Below, piece by piece: positions 34,201 to 43,062 of a stretch of DNA of 64,000 bases. Position 1 is the first letter of the stretch. Each line of letters starts with the position of its first letter. The notes beneath the pieces were generated by a model. The model saw nothing but the letters and a program-made list of their open reading frames with translations. It searched no databases and was not told the DNA's origin. This DNA comes from Butyrivibrio sp. (GTDB lineage Bacteria; Bacillota; Clostridia; Lachnospirales; Lachnospiraceae): NCBI GenBank assembly GCA_015056575.1, contig SVGA01000006.1:62001-126000 (forward strand), read 5' to 3'. Position numbers and translations under genes: made by a program.

Positions 34201-37200
34201 GAAAATTTGATGAAACATACGATGAGTATCTTAAGCCCTCATATCCCGGAAAATACTTCGAGGGCTGGTATACATCCCGCAGCGGTGGAAGCAAGGTAGA
34301 CCTGACAAAGGCATATGACGGCAGCTTTACAGAACTGTACGCTCGTTGGTCTGATATCGAATACAAGGTTACATATCATTCCAATTTGGGCACAGACAAT
34401 ACGGTTACCAGATATTATTATGCAAGCAGCGCCAATACAGTGCCAATTGAGTTTGATTCTATTTTCACCGGGTTGAATCTGTCAGCCGAAACCAGAGCGC
34501 GTTTGGCGGGATGGTATTCAAGCAGTAATGCGCAATTCAGTGAAGAAGAACTTACATCAAAGCACATTATCGAAACAGACTATCTGAAAAATGGCAGTAA
34601 GTCTAAATCGGTTAGCCTAGACATTTATGCCAGCTGGAATCCTGCCTACTCATATAAGGTTGTATTTGTGGCAGATGATTCAGACGAGGATTTGGGATCT
34701 ACAGGAAAATACTCAGTTGGACCGATCCCCACTTACGGATATGGTTATGTAGACAGTTTGGCAGTTGATGAGGTGCTGTATCTTACAGGTGATGAGTTTG
34801 TAAGCAGAACCAGAAAGCTTACCGGATGGACCTATAGTGTTAATGGTGGCGCTCAGAAGAGTATCGGAGTAAAAGCCACTCTTAAGAATCTTGGAACCAA
34901 GTCCGGAGATGTTGTTGTATTAAGGGCTAAATGGTCTTCAAAAGAAACTGAATACAAGCTGAACCTTGTGACCAATGGCGGAAAAGTCAAATCCGGTATT
35001 CTTAAGAGTAAGTACAAATATAGCGATGAACCTTCCTATGATCTTCCGGAGATGGAGAAGACCGGATATGTTTTTAAAGGATGGTATCTGAACAATTACA
35101 ATAATCAGACGAATGTCTCTGTATATGATGGATACAGATTCGAGAAGGTCGGTAAAGACGCAAATGTTCCTTATGCTCCGGAAAACGGAAAGTTTGGAGA
35201 TTTAACGCTTTATGCTGTCTTTGAGAAAACCACATACAGCGTCAGATTTAATTTCAATGGCGGATCAGTGAGCAATATAGGAGAAGACACATATAACTTC
35301 ACCTATGATGATTCATATTACTTTAATGATGTTACATACAGTAAGCCGGGCTATAAGTTCAAGTACTGGGAATACTTAGATGACTCAGGAAATAAGAAGA
35401 CAATAGCAGCTAATGGAGCTATCAGGAATATCAGCGCTACCGGAAGAAAAGATATTGAGATCAGTGCTGTTTGGGAACCCCTTAGCTATACGATTTCTTA
35501 TTCCGCTGGTTCCGGCGCATCTATGCCCAAGAGCGCTCCAAAGAAATATAAAGCAGGCGAGAATACTGCTCTTTATGAGCCTTCAAGAACCGGATATACC
35601 TTCACCGGATGGACCCTTACCATGAAGGATCCTAAGGCAAAAGAGATAACGGCAAGTGTAGCATCTGAGGGAAATGCGCTAAGTACAGGCAGCTATGGCA
35701 ACATTGTTCTGACAGCTAATTGGGAAGAGAACAGCTACATGATCAGGACGTTAAATCCGGATGGAACCAGGAGCTGGCCATATGATATGAAAGGGCCTAA
35801 GTATTCGGCTACCTATGATTTTACTACCATAGCACATACCCTTACCGAATTCATATACGACAGATACGACCCGCAGCAAAGCGTCAGAGGTTTTGCCCTT
35901 AAGCCTTCAGACAAGAATCCAAAGTACAGCTTAAACCGCACATACAAAATGGCTGATATTGTCAGGAATGCAGGCGCTGGACTTGAAAATGGCGGAATTA
36001 TAACTCTGTACGTGCTGACTGAACCAATGAAAGCGTATTGTTCAGTTGAAAACACTGCGACCGGAGAACGGAAGAATGTATATTACTCTCCTGATAAAGG
36101 CGCGACAGTTAAAGCTCCGGCTGTTAATGGATTTTCCTTTGAAGGATGGGAAGTAACAAATGCCGAGCTTAATAAGGATTATAAGATCAATAAGAATGTA
36201 CTGACGATTGTAAAAGGGGTTCCGGATAAAAGTATATCCATTAAGGCCATATATACCCCCAATACCTATAAGATTGTCCTTATGCCAAATGCCAAAGATG
36301 TCTATAATGACGGCATGAAAAATCCTGTCAGCACAAAGGGAGTAAGCTACAGGAACGGAGCAGATATTGCTTTTAATTCAACACGCAAGCTTGATGACAC
36401 ATCAATTGTCTGGTCAAGGGAAGGCTATACGCTTGCGGGTTTTTCAACAAGCAAGAACGGAAAGGCAGGCAGCCTGATAACCACCGAGGGTGGGTTAAAA
36501 GCAAATAAGAATGTTGTTACTCTCTATGCAGTATGGACAGCAAATGGCTATAACATTAACAGGAGCGATGCAAAGGTTTATGGTAATGTAAATAGTCAGA
36601 AGATAGACTATGATAAGCTGAAAGTTCCCGGTGCAGGCTCTTTTGGCAAGGCAGTCACACTTCCTGCAAAGGTAGCATTGGAAGGCTTTACCTTCCTTGG
36701 ATGGGAGGTCGAGGGTGCCACTGATGTTGTTAAGAACAAAGCAGGGTATGTTACAAAGATTGGAGCAAATAACACTGCAGATGTTACGCTGACACCTGTA
36801 TTCAATGAGAATACATATACTGTTAAGCTAAGTCCCAATGGAGGAACACTCTCCGGTGAAAAGAAAACTATAACGCTGGGAACATATTTATACACTATGG
36901 ATGTAGGCCAGACCCTCAACATCAGACTTGGAGGAGATGTATTTAACAATACATATTACAGTCCTTCAGCAGAAAGAGCCGGATATAACCTCAGCGGAGT
37001 TGCTTTGAGTGCCAATGGAAAGAACAGTATATTCAGCAGTAAGTATATGACCTGGGACAGCAATAGGGGAACTTACAATCTGAGCCGGCTTACCGGCAAG
37101 GATAAGGGAACGGTTACTTTATATATTAAGTGGACTAAGATACCGGCTCCTTCAAAACCTGTTATCAGGCCGACTATCAGCGGAGGCACCTTATATACCA

Positions 37201-37463
37201 ATATTGATCATTACAACATGTATTACCAGGCACAGTATTCGACAGATCCGAATTTCAAGACTAATGTAGTTACAGTTGAAAAAGATTATGCTGCATCCGG
37301 TGAAGACTATCAGAAGTACAATACTCTGGGTACTAAGCTTAAAGGCCAGGTATATTACGTAAGAGCCAGAAACGGAATAAAAGATTCAACAGGCAATTGC
37401 GTATACAGTGCATGGACCGGCGTAGAAAGAGCTTCTAAACCCACAACTTTATCAACACCGTAA
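31272..37463 (+). CDS. Giant secreted repeat protein: Cys-peptidase-like head, Big2 domains, InlB-type B-repeats
   Basis: 2063 residues from ATG 31272 (GAGGG upstream; earlier in-frame codons lack an RBS). A Sec signal peptide (1-28) is followed by a CHAP/NlpC-like region with WGCHAF (Cys70) and a later GGKQHSVILY histidine. Then come a GBS-Bsp-like domain (about 190-300), three Big2 Ig-like domains (about 300-560) and roughly fifteen Listeria-Bacteroides B-repeats (FAGWY, FGGWYSDPE, FEGWYTS and similar). The C-terminus is fibronectin-like (YYVRARNG). No LPXTG anchor or S-layer motif is visible. Base composition is AT-richer than neighbours. It is likely a cell-surface or secreted adhesin/wall-remodelling protein. 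Confidence 0.85.
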   Translation: MKKSIKRLLCIILSLLLINISPYGGIRVEAAYPGNAPNVQSKMRSVCDSLIGNNFPYTYEFGGQTRAWGCHAFVMHISDRVFGCSRFSNSSVVYKRPDQTNFDNLENYVKSNVRPGDILRFDGGKQHSVILYSIDSSTVTYYESQGLSESQNKVLKTTRTYNDLKNSFKNQGSTCYYIYQVRDDIYNAVQGVQIDTTAPTISDVKIQNVNSEGYDVSCLATDNVKVSRVTFPTWTDKNGQDDLIWHEGTPAGNGKWYCTIKTINHNNEGGLYHTHIYAYDEAGNNDVYGVDVTVPIYVTGVSLDKSSVTLKEKETTTLTATVSPSDATNKGVTWSSSNTGVATVSSSGVVTGVKAGTATITARTNDGGKTANCTVKVETNNISVTGVSINPTSVTIKEDATTTLTATVSPSNATNKAVTWSSSNTGVATVSSSGVVTGVKAGSATITVKTNDGGKTASCTVNVDAKRIPVTGVSLHTTSLILRFGAPLTQSILEATVTPSDATNKNLIWKSSNPDVAEVNAMLSRFGRLTPQSPGTTTITVTTEDGGKTASCIVTVPIEYTVTFDSQGGSDVEPVDHLLSGEKISEPAAPTRTGYDFAGWYKEKECINAWNFASDTVSSSITLFAKWIEKEYTISFDVNGGVKAPSDKTGILYTEKIGEVSDASPERFKEFVEWNTKADGSGMAVAGSTSPMDIISLREGNYTIAGTTITLYAIYRDIVPDEDEVTVTFNTNGGSTVWPQVVKKGKTANEPEDPVKEKYSFAGWYADEKLLIPFDFSQPIQSDITVYAKWVDIYTVKIMDGDEVLDSVQVPYGQTVPQPADPVKKGHTFGGWYSDPEFNTRFDFSAKLQGPATVYAKLTPVTFTLKFDANGGTGSMPDQVVTYGSGVALNTNAFRKNGRSFQMWATKKIADNNDDPVLNNVDTFWDGYPNISTYCDTDGKVVTLYAVWRSSSENVLLHYTDAGSAYQDTEISAYYDRKFDETYDEYLKPSYPGKYFEGWYTSRSGGSKVDLTKAYDGSFTELYARWSDIEYKVTYHSNLGTDNTVTRYYYASSANTVPIEFDSIFTGLNLSAETRARLAGWYSSSNAQFSEEELTSKHIIETDYLKNGSKSKSVSLDIYASWNPAYSYKVVFVADDSDEDLGSTGKYSVGPIPTYGYGYVDSLAVDEVLYLTGDEFVSRTRKLTGWTYSVNGGAQKSIGVKATLKNLGTKSGDVVVLRAKWSSKETEYKLNLVTNGGKVKSGILKSKYKYSDEPSYDLPEMEKTGYVFKGWYLNNYNNQTNVSVYDGYRFEKVGKDANVPYAPENGKFGDLTLYAVFEKTTYSVRFNFNGGSVSNIGEDTYNFTYDDSYYFNDVTYSKPGYKFKYWEYLDDSGNKKTIAANGAIRNISATGRKDIEISAVWEPLSYTISYSAGSGASMPKSAPKKYKAGENTALYEPSRTGYTFTGWTLTMKDPKAKEITASVASEGNALSTGSYGNIVLTANWEENSYMIRTLNPDGTRSWPYDMKGPKYSATYDFTTIAHTLTEFIYDRYDPQQSVRGFALKPSDKNPKYSLNRTYKMADIVRNAGAGLENGGIITLYVLTEPMKAYCSVENTATGERKNVYYSPDKGATVKAPAVNGFSFEGWEVTNAELNKDYKINKNVLTIVKGVPDKSISIKAIYTPNTYKIVLMPNAKDVYNDGMKNPVSTKGVSYRNGADIAFNSTRKLDDTSIVWSREGYTLAGFSTSKNGKAGSLITTEGGLKANKNVVTLYAVWTANGYNINRSDAKVYGNVNSQKIDYDKLKVPGAGSFGKAVTLPAKVALEGFTFLGWEVEGATDVVKNKAGYVTKIGANNTADVTLTPVFNENTYTVKLSPNGGTLSGEKKTITLGTYLYTMDVGQTLNIRLGGDVFNNTYYSPSAERAGYNLSGVALSANGKNSIFSSKYMTWDSNRGTYNLSRLTGKDKGTVTLYIKWTKIPAPSKPVIRPTISGGTLYTNIDHYNMYYQAQYSTDPNFKTNVVTVEKDYAASGEDYQKYNTLGTKLKGQVYYVRARNGIKDSTGNCVYSAWTGVERASKPTTLSTP
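32211..32657 (+). repeat. Near-identical intragenic direct repeat (258-bp period)
   Basis: The first two Big2 domains are copied at DNA level with few differences (for example CTCTGACTGCAACAGTATC at 32221 and 32479), a period of 86 codons. This indicates recent duplication and possible copy-number variation. Confidence 0.85.
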
Positions 37464-37468
37464 CTATA

Positions 37469-37506
37469 AAACCTCCGGGCATTCAGGAAATGCCCGGAGG
37501 TTTTTT
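37469..37506 (+). terminator. Strong rho-independent terminator after the giant protein
   Basis: AACCTCCGGGCAT pairs with ATGCCCGGAGGTT and is followed by six Ts. It also faces the convergent GGDEF operon ending at 37551. Confidence 0.92.
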
Positions 37507-37550
37507 GTGCGAGTGTCATCGCCGTCTTTTTTAATGATCCTATTTACTTT

Positions 37551-39254
37551 TTACAGCCTCTGTCGGATGCCCAGTTCCTCGTGCATCCTTCTCTTTTTGT
37601 CGTACATGCGCTCGTCGGCCATTAGATAGATCTCGTGGGAGGTCGCGTTTTCTTTTCCCTCATGACGGAATGCATAGCCGGTGGCAACGCTGCGGTGGTA
37701 CTCGGGGTAGAGGGCATTCATGACATTCAGGGCGCTTTCCATACGTCCGATGAGAGCCGCTATATCTTTTCCCTCTGAGTCATTGATGATAACAAGGAAT
37801 TCATCGCCGCCGATCCTGGCACAGAAGCCGTGCTCCTCAAAGGTGCTGGTGAGAACCTTGGAAAAGTCCTTGATGTACTTGTCCCCGGAGGGATGTCCGA
37901 ACTTATCATTGACGTATTTGAGGCCGTTGAGGTCGATGCTTATGATACAGTAGTCGGCATCTGTGTTGTTGAGATCTTCAAGCTCTTTGTCGGAACGGGC
38001 TCTGTTGGGAAGATCTGTAAGGCCGTCCTCGTAGGCCAGTCTCGACAGAGAAGCGTATTCCTGCTTCTGAGCATAAGACTGGGTGATGAACATCAGGTAG
38101 TTGGCCAGCTGGCAGAAGGCGAACATCAGACATCCAAAGGTGATCACCAAAACACTTAGTAATTCCGGGTACTTCAGATGGAAGTTCTCGAACAAGTAAA
38201 ATACCAGATGGATGATCTCAGAGGCGGCAAAGGACAGCAGGCCCAGCATCTGAGTGGAGTTGGAGGGCGAGAGGTCGTGGGTGCGCACATTTTTTATGGC
38301 GTAATATGTAAGCAGAACAAAGCCCGCCAGACAGCAGATGTGGTACATGGGCAGGGTCGCCCTTAGGTGTATGTTGAAGAAAAAGTGAAAAATATACTGG
38401 ATAAGTGTAATTGAGGTACTCAAAACCGCTGCTGTAATGAAGAGTTTTTTGCGCTGAACGTTCTGGATGCAGTAACAGATCAGGAAACAGTAGGGCACAA
38501 TAAGATAAAGGGTAAAGTACTCAATAAAGGTTTCGTGCTCGGTATGGATAAAAGGATTCAGAACATTGTAGTAGGTCAGAAGCCAGGCGCCGATGTTGAT
38601 GCAGAACATGGAACTGAACATAAAGCTGCGTATTTCGGGCATGGAGCTGAAATAAAATATGGTGATACAAAGGAAGGCAACGCCGAATACCATCATGAAC
38701 ATGCCGGTGTAGATAATGGTCATGTTGCGATAAAGGAATTCTCCCTGTACATCGGGCTGGCTGCCAAGGCGCGGCGGCGCCAGATTTTGGAAGGCGTTGT
38801 TTTCGCTGACTCTCATGTAGAAGGTGAGAGTCTTTCCGGCATAGTCCTCGGGCAGGGAGATGAAATGGTACATCTTGCCGATGAACTGCTCCTTGTCATA
38901 CATCATGCTACCGAAGGAGTATATGTGTGTCTGGTCCAGATAGACATCCAGTGTGGTGTACCTGCTTCGGAAGAGGATCACAGGGAAATCAAAATCTTCA
39001 GTCTTGGGAAGCGTTTTGGAAATGGATATCATGTCCCCGCGAAGGAGCCTTCCGTCCCGAACCTTATAAAACTCGGTAAGTTTAACGTCATCAATTCTTC
39101 TTCCGTTTATGCGGGCGGTCCATCCGTCCTCCAGCACATAAATCGGATAATTTTCCTTGAAGGTCAGGCAAATGATGCACAGTATGATGATGGCCCAGGA
39201 TATCAGTGTGGACATTATGATTGAGCGGAAGCGGTTGTTTTTAAGAAGTTTCAC
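37551..39254 (-). CDS. 7TM-sensor diguanylate cyclase (second of tandem pair)
   Basis: 567 residues. An N-terminal helix (about 12-32), an extracytoplasmic beta-rich domain of about 150 residues and seven predicted membrane helices (about 185-400) form a 7TMR-DISM-like sensor. It is followed by a GGDEF domain with intact RIGGDEFLVII and LKYVNDKFGHPSGD. It should synthesise c-di-GMP. The GTG start overlaps the stop of the upstream homologue by four bases (GTGA), with GAGGATCA as ribosome binding site. Confidence 0.86.
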   Translation of the reverse strand: MKLLKNNRFRSIIMSTLISWAIIILCIICLTFKENYPIYVLEDGWTARINGRRIDDVKLTEFYKVRDGRLLRGDMISISKTLPKTEDFDFPVILFRSRYTTLDVYLDQTHIYSFGSMMYDKEQFIGKMYHFISLPEDYAGKTLTFYMRVSENNAFQNLAPPRLGSQPDVQGEFLYRNMTIIYTGMFMMVFGVAFLCITIFYFSSMPEIRSFMFSSMFCINIGAWLLTYYNVLNPFIHTEHETFIEYFTLYLIVPYCFLICYCIQNVQRKKLFITAAVLSTSITLIQYIFHFFFNIHLRATLPMYHICCLAGFVLLTYYAIKNVRTHDLSPSNSTQMLGLLSFAASEIIHLVFYLFENFHLKYPELLSVLVITFGCLMFAFCQLANYLMFITQSYAQKQEYASLSRLAYEDGLTDLPNRARSDKELEDLNNTDADYCIISIDLNGLKYVNDKFGHPSGDKYIKDFSKVLTSTFEEHGFCARIGGDEFLVIINDSEGKDIAALIGRMESALNVMNALYPEYHRSVATGYAFRHEGKENATSHEIYLMADERMYDKKRRMHEELGIRQRL

Positions 39255-41017
39255 TGATCCTCATCGCCTCCCTTCTCAAGAATTTTGTTAAGAAGGTCAT
39301 CATACAGCCGACCAAGGGTCTGCTTGTGATGCTTGTTCTTCATGGTATACATTCTCTGATCTGCCAGCAGGTAAACTTGCTGGGCGGACAGATTTGAGCG
39401 GACTTCCTTATCCTTGCTGGTGGCGTAGCCGAAAGAAGCCGAGAAGCGCAGCTTTGTCTCCAGGCTGTTACGATAATTGAGCTGATCGCTAAGGTTGTTC
39501 AAGGTTCTGTTAAGCCGCTCTTCATCAACGTAGGCAAGCACAACGATAAATTCATCGCCGCCCATCCTTCCGATAAGCAGGGAATCGGTGAAGGTGTTTT
39601 TCAATATATCGGCAAAGCCGCTAAGGAGCTTGTCTCCATAGCTGTGGCCAAAATTGTCGTTTGTATATTTAAGGTAATCAAGATCAAGACTGATGATGGT
39701 GTATGTACCGGAAAGCTCCGCAAGAACCTGCTCGCAGCGGGATCTGTTCTGAAGCCCCGTCAGGGGATCGTTGTAGGCAAGACCTTCCAAATGCTCTTTT
39801 TCCGAGGATTCACTGATGTACTCGATACAGTGAAAGAAATAATTAAGGAGCAGACTCATGGTGAAAAGAAGCGCACCGATAGTCAGGAAGTTGATGTGGG
39901 AATTCACTTCGCCCATTGGAGAGAACTTCATGACGTTGTATTTAAAAATATCTATAAGCGCGCAGATCAGGAAAAGAACCAGTCCGATGACCAGCATGTT
40001 GGTGGAAGCGCTGATCTGCGGGTTGTCCTGCATGTAAGACTTTATTGTGGCATAGAGAATGGAGATGATAAGAAAGCTTCCTTCCGTAATTCCCAAAATA
40101 TGAAGCGCAGTAACAAAATGATTGATGTGGATCAGGGAGGTGACATGAAGGATCGTGGTAACAATAAGGAACAGGCTGTTTATCAAAAACAGAATGTTGG
40201 CGATCTTTTTGTAGTGAGATTGATGAGCTGCGATAACAAAGCCCATGGTAGCTGCGGGAATGGCAAAAAGTGAGAAGTACTCTATTGAGGTAAAGAGTCC
40301 CGGACTGTCTGTGAACATCCAGAAAACATCATTGTAGCAAAGAATGTAGGATCCCATGGCCCATGAGGTCAAGGCACCGAAGAGAATGCTGTAATCATGA
40401 CTTGAAGCAAAGAAAAGAAAGGGTGACATCACAAGGAGCAGAAATGCAAACACAATCAGATAAACTCCGATCACCATAGGCATTCTGTGAAGCTGTAAAA
40501 GATATGTGAAAATGTCGTTGTAGTTGCCAAAGTATACAGGGGAAAGGCCGGAGAAGGCGTTGTCCTCACGGGCTGTAAGGACAATCTTCAGCTCTTTTCC
40601 CTGATAATCCTTGGGAAGCTGAACAAAATTCAGCATCTTTGGCATCATATGTCCGTCTCTCAGGTAATTCTCCCCGAATCTGTATATGGGATAATCGTCC
40701 ACAAAAACATCAACGGTGGAAAGAACGGTCTTGAAGTATATGGTGGCGGGATCAAGCCGGGTGTCGGGCAGGGTCCTTGAAAGAACGATGACATCCCCGG
40801 AATTCACTATACCGGTGCTGGCCAGAGAGATGCGCTCAAGATCCCAGGACTCCATTCCACGACTAATAGTCCAGCCTGAATCCAACTGGACTAAATCAAA
40901 TTGGCTTGGTGTATTAAATTTTGAGTTCCCAAGAAATCGCAGGAATACTATCACGATAGAAAGAGCTACCAGTGATAGCAGACCTGTCTGGAGTCGGACT
41001 TTTACAGCTTTTGTCAC
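39251..41017 (-). CDS. 7TM-sensor diguanylate cyclase (first of tandem pair)
   Basis: 588 residues, the same architecture as its downstream neighbour: a helix near residue 15-32, an extracytoplasmic domain, seven helices and a GGDEF domain with RMGGDEFIVVL and LKYTNDNFGHSYGD. GTG start with AGGAGGATGAACA upstream. The tandem, overlapping arrangement points to gene duplication followed by divergence of the sensor parts. The two may heterodimerise, since GGDEF domains work as dimers. Confidence 0.86.
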   Translation of the reverse strand: MTKAVKVRLQTGLLSLVALSIVIVFLRFLGNSKFNTPSQFDLVQLDSGWTISRGMESWDLERISLASTGIVNSGDVIVLSRTLPDTRLDPATIYFKTVLSTVDVFVDDYPIYRFGENYLRDGHMMPKMLNFVQLPKDYQGKELKIVLTAREDNAFSGLSPVYFGNYNDIFTYLLQLHRMPMVIGVYLIVFAFLLLVMSPFLFFASSHDYSILFGALTSWAMGSYILCYNDVFWMFTDSPGLFTSIEYFSLFAIPAATMGFVIAAHQSHYKKIANILFLINSLFLIVTTILHVTSLIHINHFVTALHILGITEGSFLIISILYATIKSYMQDNPQISASTNMLVIGLVLFLICALIDIFKYNVMKFSPMGEVNSHINFLTIGALLFTMSLLLNYFFHCIEYISESSEKEHLEGLAYNDPLTGLQNRSRCEQVLAELSGTYTIISLDLDYLKYTNDNFGHSYGDKLLSGFADILKNTFTDSLLIGRMGGDEFIVVLAYVDEERLNRTLNNLSDQLNYRNSLETKLRFSASFGYATSKDKEVRSNLSAQQVYLLADQRMYTMKNKHHKQTLGRLYDDLLNKILEKGGDEDQ

Positions 41018-41069
41018 TGTTCATCCTCCTCTTATAGTGTTCAGGATTTGCAGATGTCAGATTGCACTG

Positions 41070-41960
41070 TTAAAAGTGCCCGTGGCTTCCCCCGTGGGAA
41101 TGACCTGAACTGGAAGTGTGAGTGGAACTTCCTCCCGACCATCCACCGCCTCTTGAAGAACTGCTGTCATCATCCTTGGGAAGTGGAGTCTTTGACAGAG
41201 TTTTGTTGACAAGCCTGTCGGAATTGACTCTCATCCGCATGCCCTGCTGGGACTGATAACCGGAAGCAGAGGTGTTCATATGGACGGTCTTTAAATCACT
41301 CTTCATCTTGAGAATAGGGAAAAGAGCTACCACAAGGCCGATGATGACGCTGTAACCAAGGTAAGCAAGATAGTCCGAAGCTGTCCTGACCCTGGGCTGC
41401 GGCTGGTTGACATCATAAGGCGTGCCGCTTGCTGCCTGATCCAGAAGCGCATCGCATACCCCGGCGTAAGTATTGAAGGCTCCGTAGTAGTCACCATCAG
41501 ACAGGTCGCCGCGCATCTGGTTAAACATGTAGTCCTGACCGTAATCGGTGAAGACTCTGATGGCATCGCCCGCAGTACTGATGGCCCATTCTCTGTCCTC
41601 CATGCTTAGCATGAAGAGAATGCCGCTCTCGTCAAAGTCTGCACCAAAGCCGTTGTAATCGAAGTAATCGTCTGCAAAGTCTTGAATGGGACCGGTGTGA
41701 GAGTCGACTGTGAGGACCACTATATTGCACTTCCATTTTTCGCTGAGACTGTCCAGGGTGGAGAGCAGATTCTTTTCCTCACCATCGGAAAGAAGATCAG
41801 CCTGATCCACAAGCCTTGGCTTCTGCCGTGTATCCGGGACTTCATAGTTGTCCCACAGCTGGCCGGCTGCCAGAGATGTTACGGGCAGAACCAGCGCAAA
41901 AAGGATTATTACCAGCATGATGCCGGCAAATTTTTTCTGCATATTAATATATTTCGTCAT
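41070..41960 (-). CDS. TPM-domain membrane protein (YdjH/YgcG-like)
   Basis: 296 residues. A signal peptide (about 10-32) precedes a TPM/Psb32 domain (about 45-180: RLVDQADLLSDGEEKNLLST, DESGILFMLSMEDREWAIST). A transmembrane helix (about 198-216) and a cytosolic Ser/Gly/His-rich tail follow (GGGWSGGSSTHTSSSGHSHG). The first ATG at 41960 starts a slightly long signal peptide; Met at residue 7 is an alternative. It is the third gene of a set matching B. subtilis ydjI-ydjG-ydjH families, which act with PspA in envelope stress. The tail histidines may bind metal. Confidence 0.82.
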   Translation of the reverse strand: MTKYINMQKKFAGIMLVIILFALVLPVTSLAAGQLWDNYEVPDTRQKPRLVDQADLLSDGEEKNLLSTLDSLSEKWKCNIVVLTVDSHTGPIQDFADDYFDYNGFGADFDESGILFMLSMEDREWAISTAGDAIRVFTDYGQDYMFNQMRGDLSDGDYYGAFNTYAGVCDALLDQAASGTPYDVNQPQPRVRTASDYLAYLGYSVIIGLVVALFPILKMKSDLKTVHMNTSASGYQSQQGMRMRVNSDRLVNKTLSKTPLPKDDDSSSSRGGGWSGGSSTHTSSSGHSHGGSHGHF

Positions 41961-41981
41961 ATGAGTACCAATTCTTAATCT

Positions 41982-43049
41982 TTAAGCGAAAATTGAGAAT
42001 AAAATAAATGCAATTACGGCCACGATTCCGGCGATGGGGAAGTAGTACTTAAGAGCCTGCTTCATGGAGAATGGCAGATTTCCCACAAATTTACCGGTCT
42101 GCCCGTTCATTGCAAAAAGATAATTGTTTCCTTCCCAGCTGGTGTTCAGAAGATATACCGGGTAGAGGGCATACTTAACAGACTCCTCCGAGGAGCTGAT
42201 ATTCTCTGAACGCGGTGTCAGAGTGCTGTATCCGCTGATGGTGCGTCTGAAGTCGTTTGTGGTGGAGGTGCGCATTCTGTCTATGGCGCGGCCTCTGTCT
42301 TCATCCGCGGAAACGTTGTATTTGTTGGCAAAAAATCCCGCAAGATAACCCATGTTGAAGGGAACCATAGCCGATCTGTCGAAGGGCTCGAGAGATTCCA
42401 TTAGATCATCGGGCATCTCCTTGGAGCCATCCACGGGAACCCATTCAAACTGCTCGGAGCCGGCCCTGTCTACAGTATAGTAGCTGGTCTCGGTGTAGCG
42501 GTAATCTGAATCGGTCCAGGTTCTGACCTTGGTGGCGTCAAAGGAACCCTGATAATTCTCGGTGGCATTGTAAAGCCAGAAGGGAACATATACACCCTTG
42601 AGCTCATCGATGTGATTCTCGTCAAAGAAGACTTTCGGCAGAAGTTTCTTGGATTTGACGTATCCCTTGTAGGCATTCATGGCATCTTCCCTGGTATGCT
42701 TGAAAGGGATGATAAAATCCGGCTTGAACTGTCCGTCGAACTTCTCATTTACAACGATGTTGTTGCTGCAGAAGGGGCACTTTAAGGAGCCCAGGGATTC
42801 GGTGGCGAGAATCTCGCCGCCACAGGAACCGCAGCTGTAGACGTAAAGCGGCTGGCTGTTCTCATCCGTGGTCTGACTCGGGGTTCCGGCTTCCTCTGCG
42901 GAAACACCTGCGCTGTTTGAGTTGTGGTTGGCCACATAATCCTTGACATCAAATTCGGAATCACAGAAGGGACATTTTATCTTCTGGGTCTTGGGGTTAA
43001 ATTCCATTGCCCCGCCACAGGCGGGGCATTCATATTCGTGTAAACCCAT
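41982..43049 (-). CDS. TFIIB-type zinc-ribbon membrane protein (YdjG-like)
   Basis: 355 residues. Two zinc ribbons at the N-terminus (CPACGG...CPFCDS, then CGSCGG...CPFCSN) are followed by a beta-rich domain of about 200 residues (GVYVPFWLYNATENYQGSFD). A single C-terminal transmembrane helix (about 333-352) orients the ribbons to the cytosol. Order and families match ydjG next to ydjH and ydjI, where YdjG/YdjH recruit PspA to the membrane in B. subtilis. It starts 13 bases after the SPFH gene, so the set is an operon. Confidence 0.82.
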   Translation of the reverse strand: MGLHEYECPACGGAMEFNPKTQKIKCPFCDSEFDVKDYVANHNSNSAGVSAEEAGTPSQTTDENSQPLYVYSCGSCGGEILATESLGSLKCPFCSNNIVVNEKFDGQFKPDFIIPFKHTREDAMNAYKGYVKSKKLLPKVFFDENHIDELKGVYVPFWLYNATENYQGSFDATKVRTWTDSDYRYTETSYYTVDRAGSEQFEWVPVDGSKEMPDDLMESLEPFDRSAMVPFNMGYLAGFFANKYNVSADEDRGRAIDRMRTSTTNDFRRTISGYSTLTPRSENISSSEESVKYALYPVYLLNTSWEGNNYLFAMNGQTGKFVGNLPFSMKQALKYYFPIAGIVAVIAFILFSIFA

Positions 43050-43062
43050 AGTCTATTCTCTA

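Noticed and set aside
38535-39224. 229-codon forward open frame
   Set aside because: Antisense shadow of the 7TM-GGDEF gene, rich in His and Asp from reverse-read codons, with no start signals.
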